From an uncultured Porphyromonas sp. (GTDB lineage Bacteria; Bacteroidota; Bacteroidia; Bacteroidales; Porphyromonadaceae), in assembly GCA_900546675.1 (NCBI GenBank), contig URDQ01000030.1:1-21087 (forward strand): a DNA stretch of 21,087 bases, read 5' to 3'. Of this stretch, positions 1 through 7,098 are shown one piece after another. The notes below the pieces were generated by a model. The model saw only the letters and a list, made by a program, of their open reading frames with translations. It ran no database searches and was not told the origin of the DNA. Positions within the stretch are counted from its first letter, which is position 1; each line of letters begins with the position of its first letter. A program made the translations under genes and the position numbers.

Positions 1-247
1 GTTACTCGTCTTGCCTTGATGGGGACGGACGCACTTGACGTATAGCGATGATACGAGTAACCCTTTGCTAGGGACGCACGGTCTGTGCGTCCGTCCCCGT
101 TAAAGCCACGATGCTGTAACTTTTGATACAACGGACGCCCTCTCGCTAGATACTAGCCGAGCGTCCCTACAGCGGGTTACTCGTCTTGCCTTGATGGGGA
201 CGGACGCCCTCTCGCTAGATACTAGCCGAGCGTCCCTACAGCGGGTT
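1..247. repeat. Block of direct and inverted GGACG-type repeats, non-coding
   Basis: Two direct repeats are exact. A 32-bp unit at 1-32 recurs at 176-207, and a 48-bp unit at 131-178 recurs at 200-247. Inverted repeats are also present. The 14-bp GGGGACGGACGCAC at 21-34 is the exact reverse complement of 85-98, and GTTACTCGT at 1-9 matches ACGAGTAAC at 53-61. Each 48-bp unit contains an imperfect palindrome with GGACG and CGTCC ends. No plausible protein is encoded. The block touches the left edge, so its full extent is unknown. It may be a dispersed intergenic repeat or a folded RNA; the sequence does not decide between these. Confidence 0.85.
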
Positions 248-269
248 GCATGTCTCTAATCACCAACTA

Positions 270-440
270 GAAAGCCACGTGGAGAATGTCAATTCCCCAC
301 GTGGCGATTTTTTATTCTCCACGTAGGCGCGAAACATTTCCTCCGAAGTTTCATTTCATTCCTCCGAAGTTTCTTTTCGTCTCCACGTGGGAAATGTTTC
401 GTCTCCATGTGGATATTGCGAAATCCCCACGTGGAGATTA
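270..440. repeat. CCACGTGG-rich repeat element, copy 1
   Basis: The palindrome CCACGTGG occurs at 275-282, 297-304, 383-390 and 427-434, with one-base variants at 319-326 (CCACGTAG) and 405-412 (CCATGTGG). Between them CCTCCGAAGTTTC is repeated at 340-352 and 361-373. The core at 314-373 matches the reverse complement of 16744-16803 at 53 of 60 positions by my alignment, so this is one of two inverted copies in the window. No open reading frame explains it. The first two palindromes form a terminator-like hairpin, listed separately. Confidence 0.85.
274..313 (+). terminator. Intrinsic terminator formed by two CCACGTGG units
   Basis: Arms at 274-286 and 293-305 pair at 12 of 13 positions around a six-base loop, and six T residues follow at 308-313. 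This is a standard rho-independent terminator shape for transcripts entering from the left edge. Because each arm holds a self-complementary octamer, alternative pairings with downstream copies are possible. Confidence 0.6.
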
Positions 441-461
441 GAGGTGAGAGGTGAGAGGTGA
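441..461. repeat. Three tandem copies of heptamer GAGGTGA
   Basis: GAGGTGA is repeated three times without a break at 441-447, 448-454 and 455-461, followed by the related GAGATTA. It lies between the CCACGTGG element and the receptor promoter, about 65 bases upstream of the proposed -33 box. A tract like this could vary in copy number by slippage, but nothing here shows that it does. Confidence 0.7.
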
Positions 462-527
462 GAGATTAGAGGGGGCGGAGCGATCGCTACTCGTGAGACG
501 TTTTTCGGATTTAGAAAGTGCTGTCGG

Positions 528-558
528 TTGCTTGGGAATGCTTTTTTCACTACCTTTG
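528..558 (+). promoter_or_regulatory. Bacteroidota-type promoter for the TonB-dependent receptor
   Basis: TTG at 528-530 and TACCTTTG at 551-558 are separated by 20 bases. This matches the known Bacteroidota consensus of a TTG -33 box and a TAnnTTTG -7 box. Transcription would begin near 565, leaving a leader of roughly 75 bases before the ATG at 641. No cobalamin riboswitch could fit in that leader. Confidence 0.65.
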
Positions 559-640
559 CGGTGTATAAAAGCTCCTTGAACCAAGTCCGTTACTTTTGTG
601 GTTGGGTCGCCTGCTTTTTGGTTTTCTCCCCTATTGGTGT

Positions 641-2809
641 ATGAATAGATATCCTGCAATCGTTGTACAGCTCTTAGCTCTGCTACTCCCAGCTACGCTG
701 ATGGCGCAGACTAGCGCCTCGATGCCGACCGACTCGCTCGCTTGGGCAGCGGTAGACTCGCTGTCGGTTCTTAATCTAGACGAGGTGGTCGTGACGGGTA
801 CTGGTACGAACTACCTCCTCAAGAATGCACCCGTACAGACCGAGATCATCAATGCTAAGACGCTAGAGAGCTACGGATCAGCGACACTTACGGAGATACT
901 CTCGGGGCTGATCCCATCGATAGACTTCAGCCACAGCGATATGGGAACTGCTATGCAGATGGGGGGGCTGGGGAGCCAGTACATCCTCATTCTCGTTGAT
1001 GGCAAGCGACTTATGAGCGATTTGGGTGGACAGACGAATCTAGATATGATCGACCCGACTCGCATCGAGCGCATCGAAGTGGTCAAGGGGGCTGCCTCCG
1101 CACTCTATGGTAGTGACGCTATCGCAGGTGTCATCAACATCATCACCAAGAAGAGCCGGGACAACCTATCTATAGACAATAGCACACGGGTGGCTTCCTA
1201 TGGCGTGGTCAACCAGTCGAATGCTTTTCAGTATAAGGTGGGCGACTGGACGACGCTGACCGACTTTAATCTAAAGCACTCGGACGGCTGGCAAAACACT
1301 ACCTGCGAGGATCCAAATCGATACGAGTATCCCATAACGAACTCGGTCAATAACACCTCGAATCCCTACCTAGACTGGCAGATAGGACAGCATCTCTACT
1401 GGCGGCAGGGCGAGCCGCTCTCAGCCTATGTAGAGGGCAACTACTATCGTAAGGATATCCACCGCCCGACGGGTATACCTGACTACAAGACTTACGACTT
1501 CCGCTATCACAACACCTCGGCAGGGGCTGGTATGCGCTGGCAGACACCACAGGGTGCGGTCTTGACGGCTCAGATGCAGTACTATATGCATGCTTACTAC
1601 TACGTCTACACGGGAGAGACCTGGGCTAAGGAGTTCCTGCCAGACGGCAAGGAGCTTAGCTTCCCATACTTCCCTGGCGATGTGGGGTTGCAGAGCAATC
1701 AGCAACGCATCACGACGCAGTTCAAGGGGGTCTTTGCACTGCCCCTTGACCAGCGACTCAGCGCAGGCGTAGACCTGCATCACAACTGGCTCAAAGCTCC
1801 GCACCGACTAGACGAGGATCGTGTCGATGACTTTCGTGCGGGGCTATACCTACAGGATGAGTGGACGCCTACGCGGAACTTTAACCTAACGGCAGGCGCT
1901 AGACTAACCTATCACCCAGCTTTTGGCGCTAAGTTTACACCTAAAGTCTCTCTCCTCTACAAGCTAGGGCCTGTCAATCTGCGGGCTACCTACTCGGAGG
2001 GCTTTAAGACTCCGACGATCAAGGAGCTTCACTACCGATACATTCGCCAGATGGCGATGATCGTCCTTCATCTAGGCAATCCGCATCTGAAGGCACAGAC
2101 CAGCCGTTACATCTCGGGTAGCGTCGAGTACCATAATCCGATTGTCAATGTGAGTGTCACGGGGTATGCCAACTTCCTCGACAATATGATCACGCTGGTG
2201 ACGATACCACGCTCGGAGGCACCTAGTGATCTTCTTGTCTCGTACAATCCTAACCGCATTCGCCAATACAAGAATATGGATAGCGCCAAGACATTTGGCG
2301 CTGATGTCACTGCCAAGTGGCGCATCAACAAGCAGTGGACGCTGATGACCAGTTATAGCTACCTTGACACGGAGGCTCTCCTCTACGATGATGAGAAGGG
2401 CGAGATGCGTCAGGTCACGATCGATGGTATGGCACACCACCGCGCTACTATGGGACTATCGTGGAGTCAAGCTTTCCACCAGCAGCGCTACAAGCTCGGG
2501 GTAGGTCTCTACGGACGTATGCAGAGCACGCGCTACTATCAGGATGATGGCAATGGCAAGCCCTACCATCTATGGCGTCTCAACACGCAGCAGACGATCG
2601 TACCTAATGAGAACTGGTCTCTCGACCTCAACATTGGCGTGGACAACTTGCTGAACTACTACGAGACTACTTATCACGGACTGCACTACGGCACCTCGAC
2701 GCCAGGACGTACGCTCTATATGACACTGAGTGTACACTTCGGGCGAGCCAAGCAAATCTCTCCGACTAAGCGTACCTCTCGTCACGCTCAGGAGGATGAG
2801 GAGGATTAG
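641..2809 (+). CDS. TonB-dependent outer-membrane receptor, probably haem/iron or tetrapyrrole uptake
   Basis: This 722-residue protein is an outer-membrane beta-barrel receptor of the CirA/HmuR/BtuB type. The open frame extends to an ATG at 596, but I chose 641 because it begins a clean signal peptide (MNRYPAIVVQLLALLLPATLMAQ) spanning about residues 1-23. A plug domain follows, with LDEVVVTG near its start, the ILVDGKR segment, and the RIERIEVVKGAASALYGSDA motif before the barrel. The last barrel strand appears to be YMTLSVHF. After it the protein continues for about 21 charged residues ending QEDEED, whereas such receptors usually stop at the aromatic residue. The next gene, 85 bases downstream, is a CbiK-like lipoprotein. 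This resembles the IhtA/IhtB haem uptake pair of Porphyromonas gingivalis, which suggests haem or a related tetrapyrrole as substrate. Substrate choice is inference. Confidence 0.88.
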   Translation: MNRYPAIVVQLLALLLPATLMAQTSASMPTDSLAWAAVDSLSVLNLDEVVVTGTGTNYLLKNAPVQTEIINAKTLESYGSATLTEILSGLIPSIDFSHSDMGTAMQMGGLGSQYILILVDGKRLMSDLGGQTNLDMIDPTRIERIEVVKGAASALYGSDAIAGVINIITKKSRDNLSIDNSTRVASYGVVNQSNAFQYKVGDWTTLTDFNLKHSDGWQNTTCEDPNRYEYPITNSVNNTSNPYLDWQIGQHLYWRQGEPLSAYVEGNYYRKDIHRPTGIPDYKTYDFRYHNTSAGAGMRWQTPQGAVLTAQMQYYMHAYYYVYTGETWAKEFLPDGKELSFPYFPGDVGLQSNQQRITTQFKGVFALPLDQRLSAGVDLHHNWLKAPHRLDEDRVDDFRAGLYLQDEWTPTRNFNLTAGARLTYHPAFGAKFTPKVSLLYKLGPVNLRATYSEGFKTPTIKELHYRYIRQMAMIVLHLGNPHLKAQTSRYISGSVEYHNPIVNVSVTGYANFLDNMITLVTIPRSEAPSDLLVSYNPNRIRQYKNMDSAKTFGADVTAKWRINKQWTLMTSYSYLDTEALLYDDEKGEMRQVTIDGMAHHRATMGLSWSQAFHQQRYKLGVGLYGRMQSTRYYQDDGNGKPYHLWRLNTQQTIVPNENWSLDLNIGVDNLLNYYETTYHGLHYGTSTPGRTLYMTLSVHFGRAKQISPTKRTSRHAQEDEED

Positions 2810-2894
2810 ACCGATTACCTTTCCCCCTAATGCGCTACACTTTATCAAGCCAACACACACACAAATATAAAATAACTTATAACCCCTATCAACA

Positions 2895-3923
2895 ATGAAG
2901 AAGCTATTGACAATCTTATCACTCTGCGCTCTAGGACTGACACTCCTAACTTGCGTAGGCTGCTCAGAGGACGACAACCTAGCTCTCTCAAATCACGACA
3001 AGAAGCTCCAGGCTGTCACCCAAGAGGTGCAGGCAAAGAAAACGACAGACAAGGCTCTACTCCTCGTCTCTTTCGGCAGTACCTGGGATAAGCCTCAGGA
3101 GACCTTTAAGCAGATCCAGGCCCGCTTTAAGAAGCAGTTCCCTGACAGAGACCTTTACTTCTCTTTTACCTCAGAGATCTGTATGACACGCTGCGCTCAG
3201 AAGGGGTGGAACTACTACTCCCCCAACTTCTACCTAGAGGCTCTCGGAGCTGCTGGATACAAGGACATAGCAGTGCAGTCACTCCACATCGTGCCTGGTG
3301 AGGAGTTCCTACGTGTCAAGAACTACATCAAGGACTTCCGCAACAATGGTGAACACCCTGAGTTTGCCAAGACGACCGTTTACCTCGCAGGTCCGCTACT
3401 AGAGACCGAGGAGGACTGCAAGCGTGTCGCTGGTGAGCTACACAAGATCTATGGCAAGGAGGTGGCTGCAGGCAAGCTCGTTAGCTTTATGGGACACGGG
3501 AACCCCGAGGATATGAACTACGGCAACGGTAACTCGCGCTATCCTATGATCGAGAAGGAGCTACAGAAGCTGAGCCCCAACTACTTCGTCGCTACGGTCG
3601 ATATGGAGGGCAACCTCATCGAGAACCTAATCAAGCGCATCAAGGACTCTGGCAAGACCTCTGGCACGATGCTCCTACACCCGCTGATGTCTATCGCTGG
3701 TGACCACGCTAACAACGACCTCAAGGGCGGTGTCGATGCACAGAATCCTGAAGAGGAGAGCTGGCGCTATGAGATGAATAAGGCTGGCTTTAAGTGTACG
3801 CTAGATGGCTGCACGATGAACGGACTAGCTGACTATCCCGCTATCGTCAATGTATGGGTAGACCATATGACGAAGGCGCTGGCCGATGAGCCTCTCTACA
3901 CTCCTGAAGAGGACGAGGAGTAG
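2895..3923 (+). CDS. CbiK-like cobaltochelatase-family lipoprotein (IhtB/FetB-like)
   Basis: This 342-residue protein belongs to the anaerobic cobaltochelatase (CbiK) family but is exported. An N-terminal lipoprotein signal ends in TCVGC, with Cys23 as the likely lipidated residue. The chelatase domain covers about residues 52-330 and begins KALLLVSFGS. His201 in MGHG and His271 in AGDHANND correspond to the two metal-binding histidines of cytosolic CbiK (145 and 207 in Salmonella by my recollection). The QSLHI segment around His131 is also conserved. In P. gingivalis the homologue IhtB is a surface lipoprotein proposed to bind haem or remove its iron. Location beside a TonB-dependent receptor supports the same role here. 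No ABC transporter genes follow, unlike the iht locus. The protein ends in an acidic tail, EEDEE, like the receptor before it. A purely cytosolic B12 synthesis role is unlikely given the lipobox. Confidence 0.85.
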   Translation: MKKLLTILSLCALGLTLLTCVGCSEDDNLALSNHDKKLQAVTQEVQAKKTTDKALLLVSFGSTWDKPQETFKQIQARFKKQFPDRDLYFSFTSEICMTRCAQKGWNYYSPNFYLEALGAAGYKDIAVQSLHIVPGEEFLRVKNYIKDFRNNGEHPEFAKTTVYLAGPLLETEEDCKRVAGELHKIYGKEVAAGKLVSFMGHGNPEDMNYGNGNSRYPMIEKELQKLSPNYFVATVDMEGNLIENLIKRIKDSGKTSGTMLLHPLMSIAGDHANNDLKGGVDAQNPEEESWRYEMNKAGFKCTLDGCTMNGLADYPAIVNVWVDHMTKALADEPLYTPEEDEE

Positions 3924-3985
3924 TCTCAAGCAAAGCGCCTAGTGACTGTGGTATAGCGCCCAGTTGTACGGTGGCATAATGCAAA

Positions 3986-4022
3986 CAGTCCCCCATATAC
4001 ACGGATCGTATATGGGGGACTG
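3986..4022. terminator. Perfect 15-bp hairpin after the chelatase gene
   Basis: Arms at 3986-4000 and 4008-4022 are exactly complementary over 15 bases with a seven-base loop. It starts 62 bases after the chelatase stop and ends 33 bases before the AlkD-like start. No strong T tract follows (CACTATTT), so it may be a weak terminator, an attenuator or an mRNA-stabilising hairpin. Confidence 0.55.
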
Positions 4023-4055
4023 CACTATTTACGGAATATATCTTCACAACCTCTT

Positions 4056-4751
4056 ATGACCTCTAGAGCTTTAGAAGAAGCCTCTGCACTGCTTGCAGAG
4101 CTGGAGCAGCGTCGTGAGCCTGACTATGCGGCCTTTATGGCGCTACGCACCAAGGTCTCCTCACGACCCGAGAGCGTCCTCGGCATTCGTATGAAGTGGC
4201 TACGACAAGCCGTAAGAGAGCTCACTGCTTTGCTCACGCTCGACGAAGCCATCGATCTACTCCACGAGAGAGCCCTCGTATGGTACGAGTACAAGATCAT
4301 CTTTGGTGGCGTCGTCGGTCGTCTAGCTTCTGCTGACGAAGGGCTTCCTCTCCTTTATCCCCTTTGCGACGGCTGGGCGGTGCCTGACTACTACAAAGAA
4401 GTTTTAGCTGGCTGGGCGAGGAGAGGGGAGGAGGAGCTACAGTTGGTCTTTCATTCGATGGCAGAGTATGCTCACGACGAAAACCCTTACGCACGGCGTC
4501 TCACCATCGTCGCTTGGCTCGACCTCATACGTCACGGCTTAGCCACACCTCAAGCAGCGCTAGACCATATCGCCCCGCTACAGCACGATGAGGCGTATTA
4601 CGTCCAAATGGCGATAGCGTGGCTTCTGGCTGAGATAACGCTCACGGGCGACGCCTCCCTCGTCGAAGCTATCCGTACAGAGATCACGGACGATACGGTG
4701 CTACGTATGTACGAGCAAAAGCTTCGAGACTCTCGTCGTAAGATGCGCTAG
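4056..4751 (+). CDS. AlkD-like DNA alkylation repair glycosylase
   Basis: This 231-residue all-helical protein matches the AlkD/AlkC-type DNA alkylation repair family, which uses HEAT-like repeats to hold DNA and remove alkylated bases such as N7- or N3-alkylpurines. Family landmarks are visible: GIRMKWLR near 43-50, the WAVPD segment with Trp107 and Asp111, NPYARRLTIVAWL with Arg147, YYVQMAIAWLLAE with Trp189, and a basic C-terminus RDSRRKMR. Asp111 and the tryptophans fit the active-site residues known from Bacillus cereus AlkD. The length is typical. It stands alone between hairpins, downstream of and not obviously linked to the chelatase gene, and converges on the BspA-like gene. The ATG at 4056 is the only sensible start. 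Confidence 0.85.
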   Translation: MTSRALEEASALLAELEQRREPDYAAFMALRTKVSSRPESVLGIRMKWLRQAVRELTALLTLDEAIDLLHERALVWYEYKIIFGGVVGRLASADEGLPLLYPLCDGWAVPDYYKEVLAGWARRGEEELQLVFHSMAEYAHDENPYARRLTIVAWLDLIRHGLATPQAALDHIAPLQHDEAYYVQMAIAWLLAEITLTGDASLVEAIRTEITDDTVLRMYEQKLRDSRRKMR

Positions 4752-4773
4752 TACCTATCAAGTGTATTGTAAT

Positions 4774-4813
4774 TCCTCCAGTCGAAGGAGCAACGCTCCG
4801 AACGACTGGAGGA
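4774..4813. terminator. Bidirectional terminator between convergent genes
   Basis: Arms TCCTCCAGTCG (4774-4784) and CGACTGGAGGA (4803-4813) pair perfectly, and GGAGC/GCTCC inside them form a second short stem. It sits between the stop codons of the AlkD-like gene (4751) and the BspA-like gene on the opposite strand (4838), the expected place for a shared terminator. T tracts on both sides are poor. Confidence 0.65.
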
Positions 4814-4837
4814 GTTATTGAAAAAGTGCCTAGCACA

Positions 4838-6868
4838 CTAGCGGAGGACGACCTTGCGGACGAGCGTTGTGTCACGCCCTTGGATGACTACCAGAAGGGT
4901 CTCGCCAGTCGTGCCGACTATGCGTAGGGTATTGCTACCAGAGCTGCGTAGTGTACCTGAGAGGTCATAGATAGAGATGAGTCCCTCGGCGGTGACGCTG
5001 AGCATACCGTCAGCAGTCGTCATTTGGACGGCTGGTGCGAGCGGTCGCTGACAGCTGGAAGGTAGAGGAGCCTCTTCGAGAGGCTTGATTTGGGCAAAAG
5101 CCTCTGCGTAGGCTGGTATCGCCTTATATGCCTCGATGCTCTCCTTGGGTACGTAGAGTGTAGCGTTATCAGGAAGTTGGTCGAAGGTACCCTCTGTGCG
5201 GTACCCTCCAGCAGAGCCTCGTGGAGTAGCCTCAGGCGGAGTGGTAGCACGTATGATCACAGTGGCGAGTGCGTTGTTGCCCTTGAGTGCGTTGTTCTTC
5301 AGCGTCTTGACGGTAGCAGGTAGGTCTAAGTAGACCAAGCTAAAGCACTGTGAGAAGGCACTGACGCCAATCTCCTCAAAGCCCTCGTCGAGGGTAAGCT
5401 CCTCGACACAGATGTCGTTATAGAGGGCTTTGTCAGAGACCGCTCTGATGCCACTGGGGAGATGTATGTTTCGTCCGCCGTGACGTCCATTAGGCATAAA
5501 GAGGAGCGAGTTGCTTGCCTTTTCGATGAGAAGATTGTCTCGTACCTCGTAGGTGGGGTTATCTTCGCTAAGGGTGATGGTCTCTAGACGGAATGCGTTG
5601 TAGATAGCGCATGGTGCGAATGAGCGTAGCGATGCTGGTAGAGCGAGCTGCGTGATCTTAGCGCCACTAATGCTAGCCTCCTTCATCACCTCGATTTGGT
5701 CACCAAGCTTTAGATCTCGTAGTTCGGTCGCCCATATAGCAGCTTCGCCAAGCTCTTTGATTCCGTCTGCTAGGACTAAGGACTGTAGTGTTACGTTTGA
5801 TAGCTTATCCGCTTTAATTGCTTCGTCAGCTATGTACTCAGTCTTAGAGAGTACGGGATCTTTTGTCATATCCAGCTCTGGCATGGTGCCTATGAAGCGC
5901 AGGAGCGTATTGCTAGCACCATCGTAGATGTAGCTCATACGTGAGACACCTGTCTCCTGAGGCATCGGGAGGATTTGCTTGAAGAGCTTCCAGCCATCAG
6001 CCTTCTTGTACTGCTCGATAGCGTCTTCGGGTACATAGAGCTTGCACTGCTCGACATTGACCCCTTGGAGGGCATCGGTGCCGAGTACTTCGGGCGGAAA
6101 GCTACGATAGGAGTAGATCTCCTCCAGTCCTGTACAGTTGAAGAATGCGTTGGTATTGAAGCGAGACATATCCTGAGGGATGTAAAGCCGCTTGATCGAC
6201 TTACAGTTGTCAAAAGCACGAGCCGCCGTACCTAATACGGTAAAGGGGATCACAAACTCTTCGTCTGTCTTAGCCCGTGGGTATTGCTCTAGGTACCAGC
6301 TCCCTAAGAGGTCGCTGTAGAGTACGCCACTCACGGCGAAGTAAGTCTCACACCCCTTCTCGACATCAAAGTGTGCGAGCTGACGACAGTTGTAAAAAGC
6401 ATATTCACCCAGCATCTCCAATGTCTTCGGTAGCGTGACACGCTTGAGCTTGGCACAGCCACTGAAGGCAGAGCCGCCTATACTGGTCACCTTCTTGAAT
6501 TCTACAGACTGCAGATTCTTGCAGGCTAGGAAGCTCTCCTCACCGATCGACTCGAGATTGTCGCTCCAAGAGACTTTCTGTAGCATATTGCAGTCGGCAA
6601 ACGCCTCCCCCTGAATCTCTCGGCAGGAGTCAGGTAGCACGACCTCTCTCAAGTCGCGACGAGCTCTAAAAGCGCCGTTGCCGATGATCTCTACAGCGGC
6701 AAAGGCTGTGTCCTTAGTGAGGTCTATTGTTTCCTCATCTCCAGACCACTCGGTCAGAGTCTTCTTGTCTTCGCTCAGCTTGTAGGAACTCTCGGGATAG
6801 GTCTGAGCCGAGAGCCCCCACGCCAGTGTGCAGAGGATTAGTGATAGCAGGGTAATCTTTCTTTGCAT
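4838..6868 (-). CDS. BspA-like leucine-rich repeat surface protein with probable T9SS sorting domain
   Basis: This 676-residue exported protein has a signal peptide at about 1-21 (ending WGLSAQ). Two blocks of BspA-type leucine-rich repeats (LRR_5 family) follow, at roughly 58-300 and 310-615. Repeats show the usual pattern IGNGAF or IGEESF, C.NL..V.LP. Each block closes with a similar element: LYVPEDAIEQYK near 278-288, and LYVPKESIEAYK near the end of the second. The last 50 residues contain ISIYDLSGTL, a glycine turn, and a terminal VRKVVLR. This resembles a type A C-terminal domain used by the type IX secretion system to place proteins on the cell surface. BspA-like proteins of Tannerella, Treponema and Trichomonas bind host matrix proteins, so an adhesin role is plausible but inferred. 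The T9SS call is by eye. Confidence 0.82.
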   Translation of the reverse strand: MQRKITLLSLILCTLAWGLSAQTYPESSYKLSEDKKTLTEWSGDEETIDLTKDTAFAAVEIIGNGAFRARRDLREVVLPDSCREIQGEAFADCNMLQKVSWSDNLESIGEESFLACKNLQSVEFKKVTSIGGSAFSGCAKLKRVTLPKTLEMLGEYAFYNCRQLAHFDVEKGCETYFAVSGVLYSDLLGSWYLEQYPRAKTDEEFVIPFTVLGTAARAFDNCKSIKRLYIPQDMSRFNTNAFFNCTGLEEIYSYRSFPPEVLGTDALQGVNVEQCKLYVPEDAIEQYKKADGWKLFKQILPMPQETGVSRMSYIYDGASNTLLRFIGTMPELDMTKDPVLSKTEYIADEAIKADKLSNVTLQSLVLADGIKELGEAAIWATELRDLKLGDQIEVMKEASISGAKITQLALPASLRSFAPCAIYNAFRLETITLSEDNPTYEVRDNLLIEKASNSLLFMPNGRHGGRNIHLPSGIRAVSDKALYNDICVEELTLDEGFEEIGVSAFSQCFSLVYLDLPATVKTLKNNALKGNNALATVIIRATTPPEATPRGSAGGYRTEGTFDQLPDNATLYVPKESIEAYKAIPAYAEAFAQIKPLEEAPLPSSCQRPLAPAVQMTTADGMLSVTAEGLISIYDLSGTLRSSGSNTLRIVGTTGETLLVVIQGRDTTLVRKVVLR

Positions 6869-7042
6869 AGCTTTATGTGGTTAGGTAAATTAGATAGTTC
6901 TAGAGAGGTATATGCTAAAGCACTAGGCGAATGTAGTAAATCTTTTTCAAGTGGCAAAGTTTCGTGGCAAGCGACCCGCTCCACGACTGAGATGGTAGCG
7001 TCCTTAATTCCTGGGGCTATGGCACAGCTAATGCGAAAAGAG

Positions 7043-7050
7043 TATCTTTG
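7043..7050 (+). promoter_or_regulatory. Candidate -7 box for the six-gene run
   Basis: TATCTTTG matches the Bacteroidota TAnnTTTG -7 consensus and lies 48 bases upstream of the M48 protease ATG. No clear TTG is present at the expected -33 spacing, so the promoter is supported by one element only. It would drive the genes from 7099 to 12000. Confidence 0.5.
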
Positions 7051-7098
7051 CACTAGTAGAGACTATGGTCTCATAGACTTAATCAACATACTACGAAG

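Noticed and set aside
275..434. CRISPR-like array made of CCACGTGG units
   Set aside because: The repeats are only eight bases, are perfect palindromes, and the spacers vary from about 14 to 57 bases and are shared between the two copies. No cas genes are present.
591..598. Second -7 box (TACTTTTG) close to the receptor gene
   Set aside because: No -33 element at proper spacing, while TTG and TACCTTTG at 528-558 are properly spaced.
596..640. Receptor start at 596
   Set aside because: It would add 15 residues before a complete signal peptide and start very close to the predicted transcription start.
1421..1804. 127-codon - strand frame inside the receptor gene
   Set aside because: It is fully contained in a well-supported receptor gene on the other strand and has no signature of its own.
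2810..2894. Cobalamin riboswitch upstream of the CbiK-like gene
   Set aside because: The gap is only 85 bases, too short for this riboswitch, and no B12-box-like sequence was seen.
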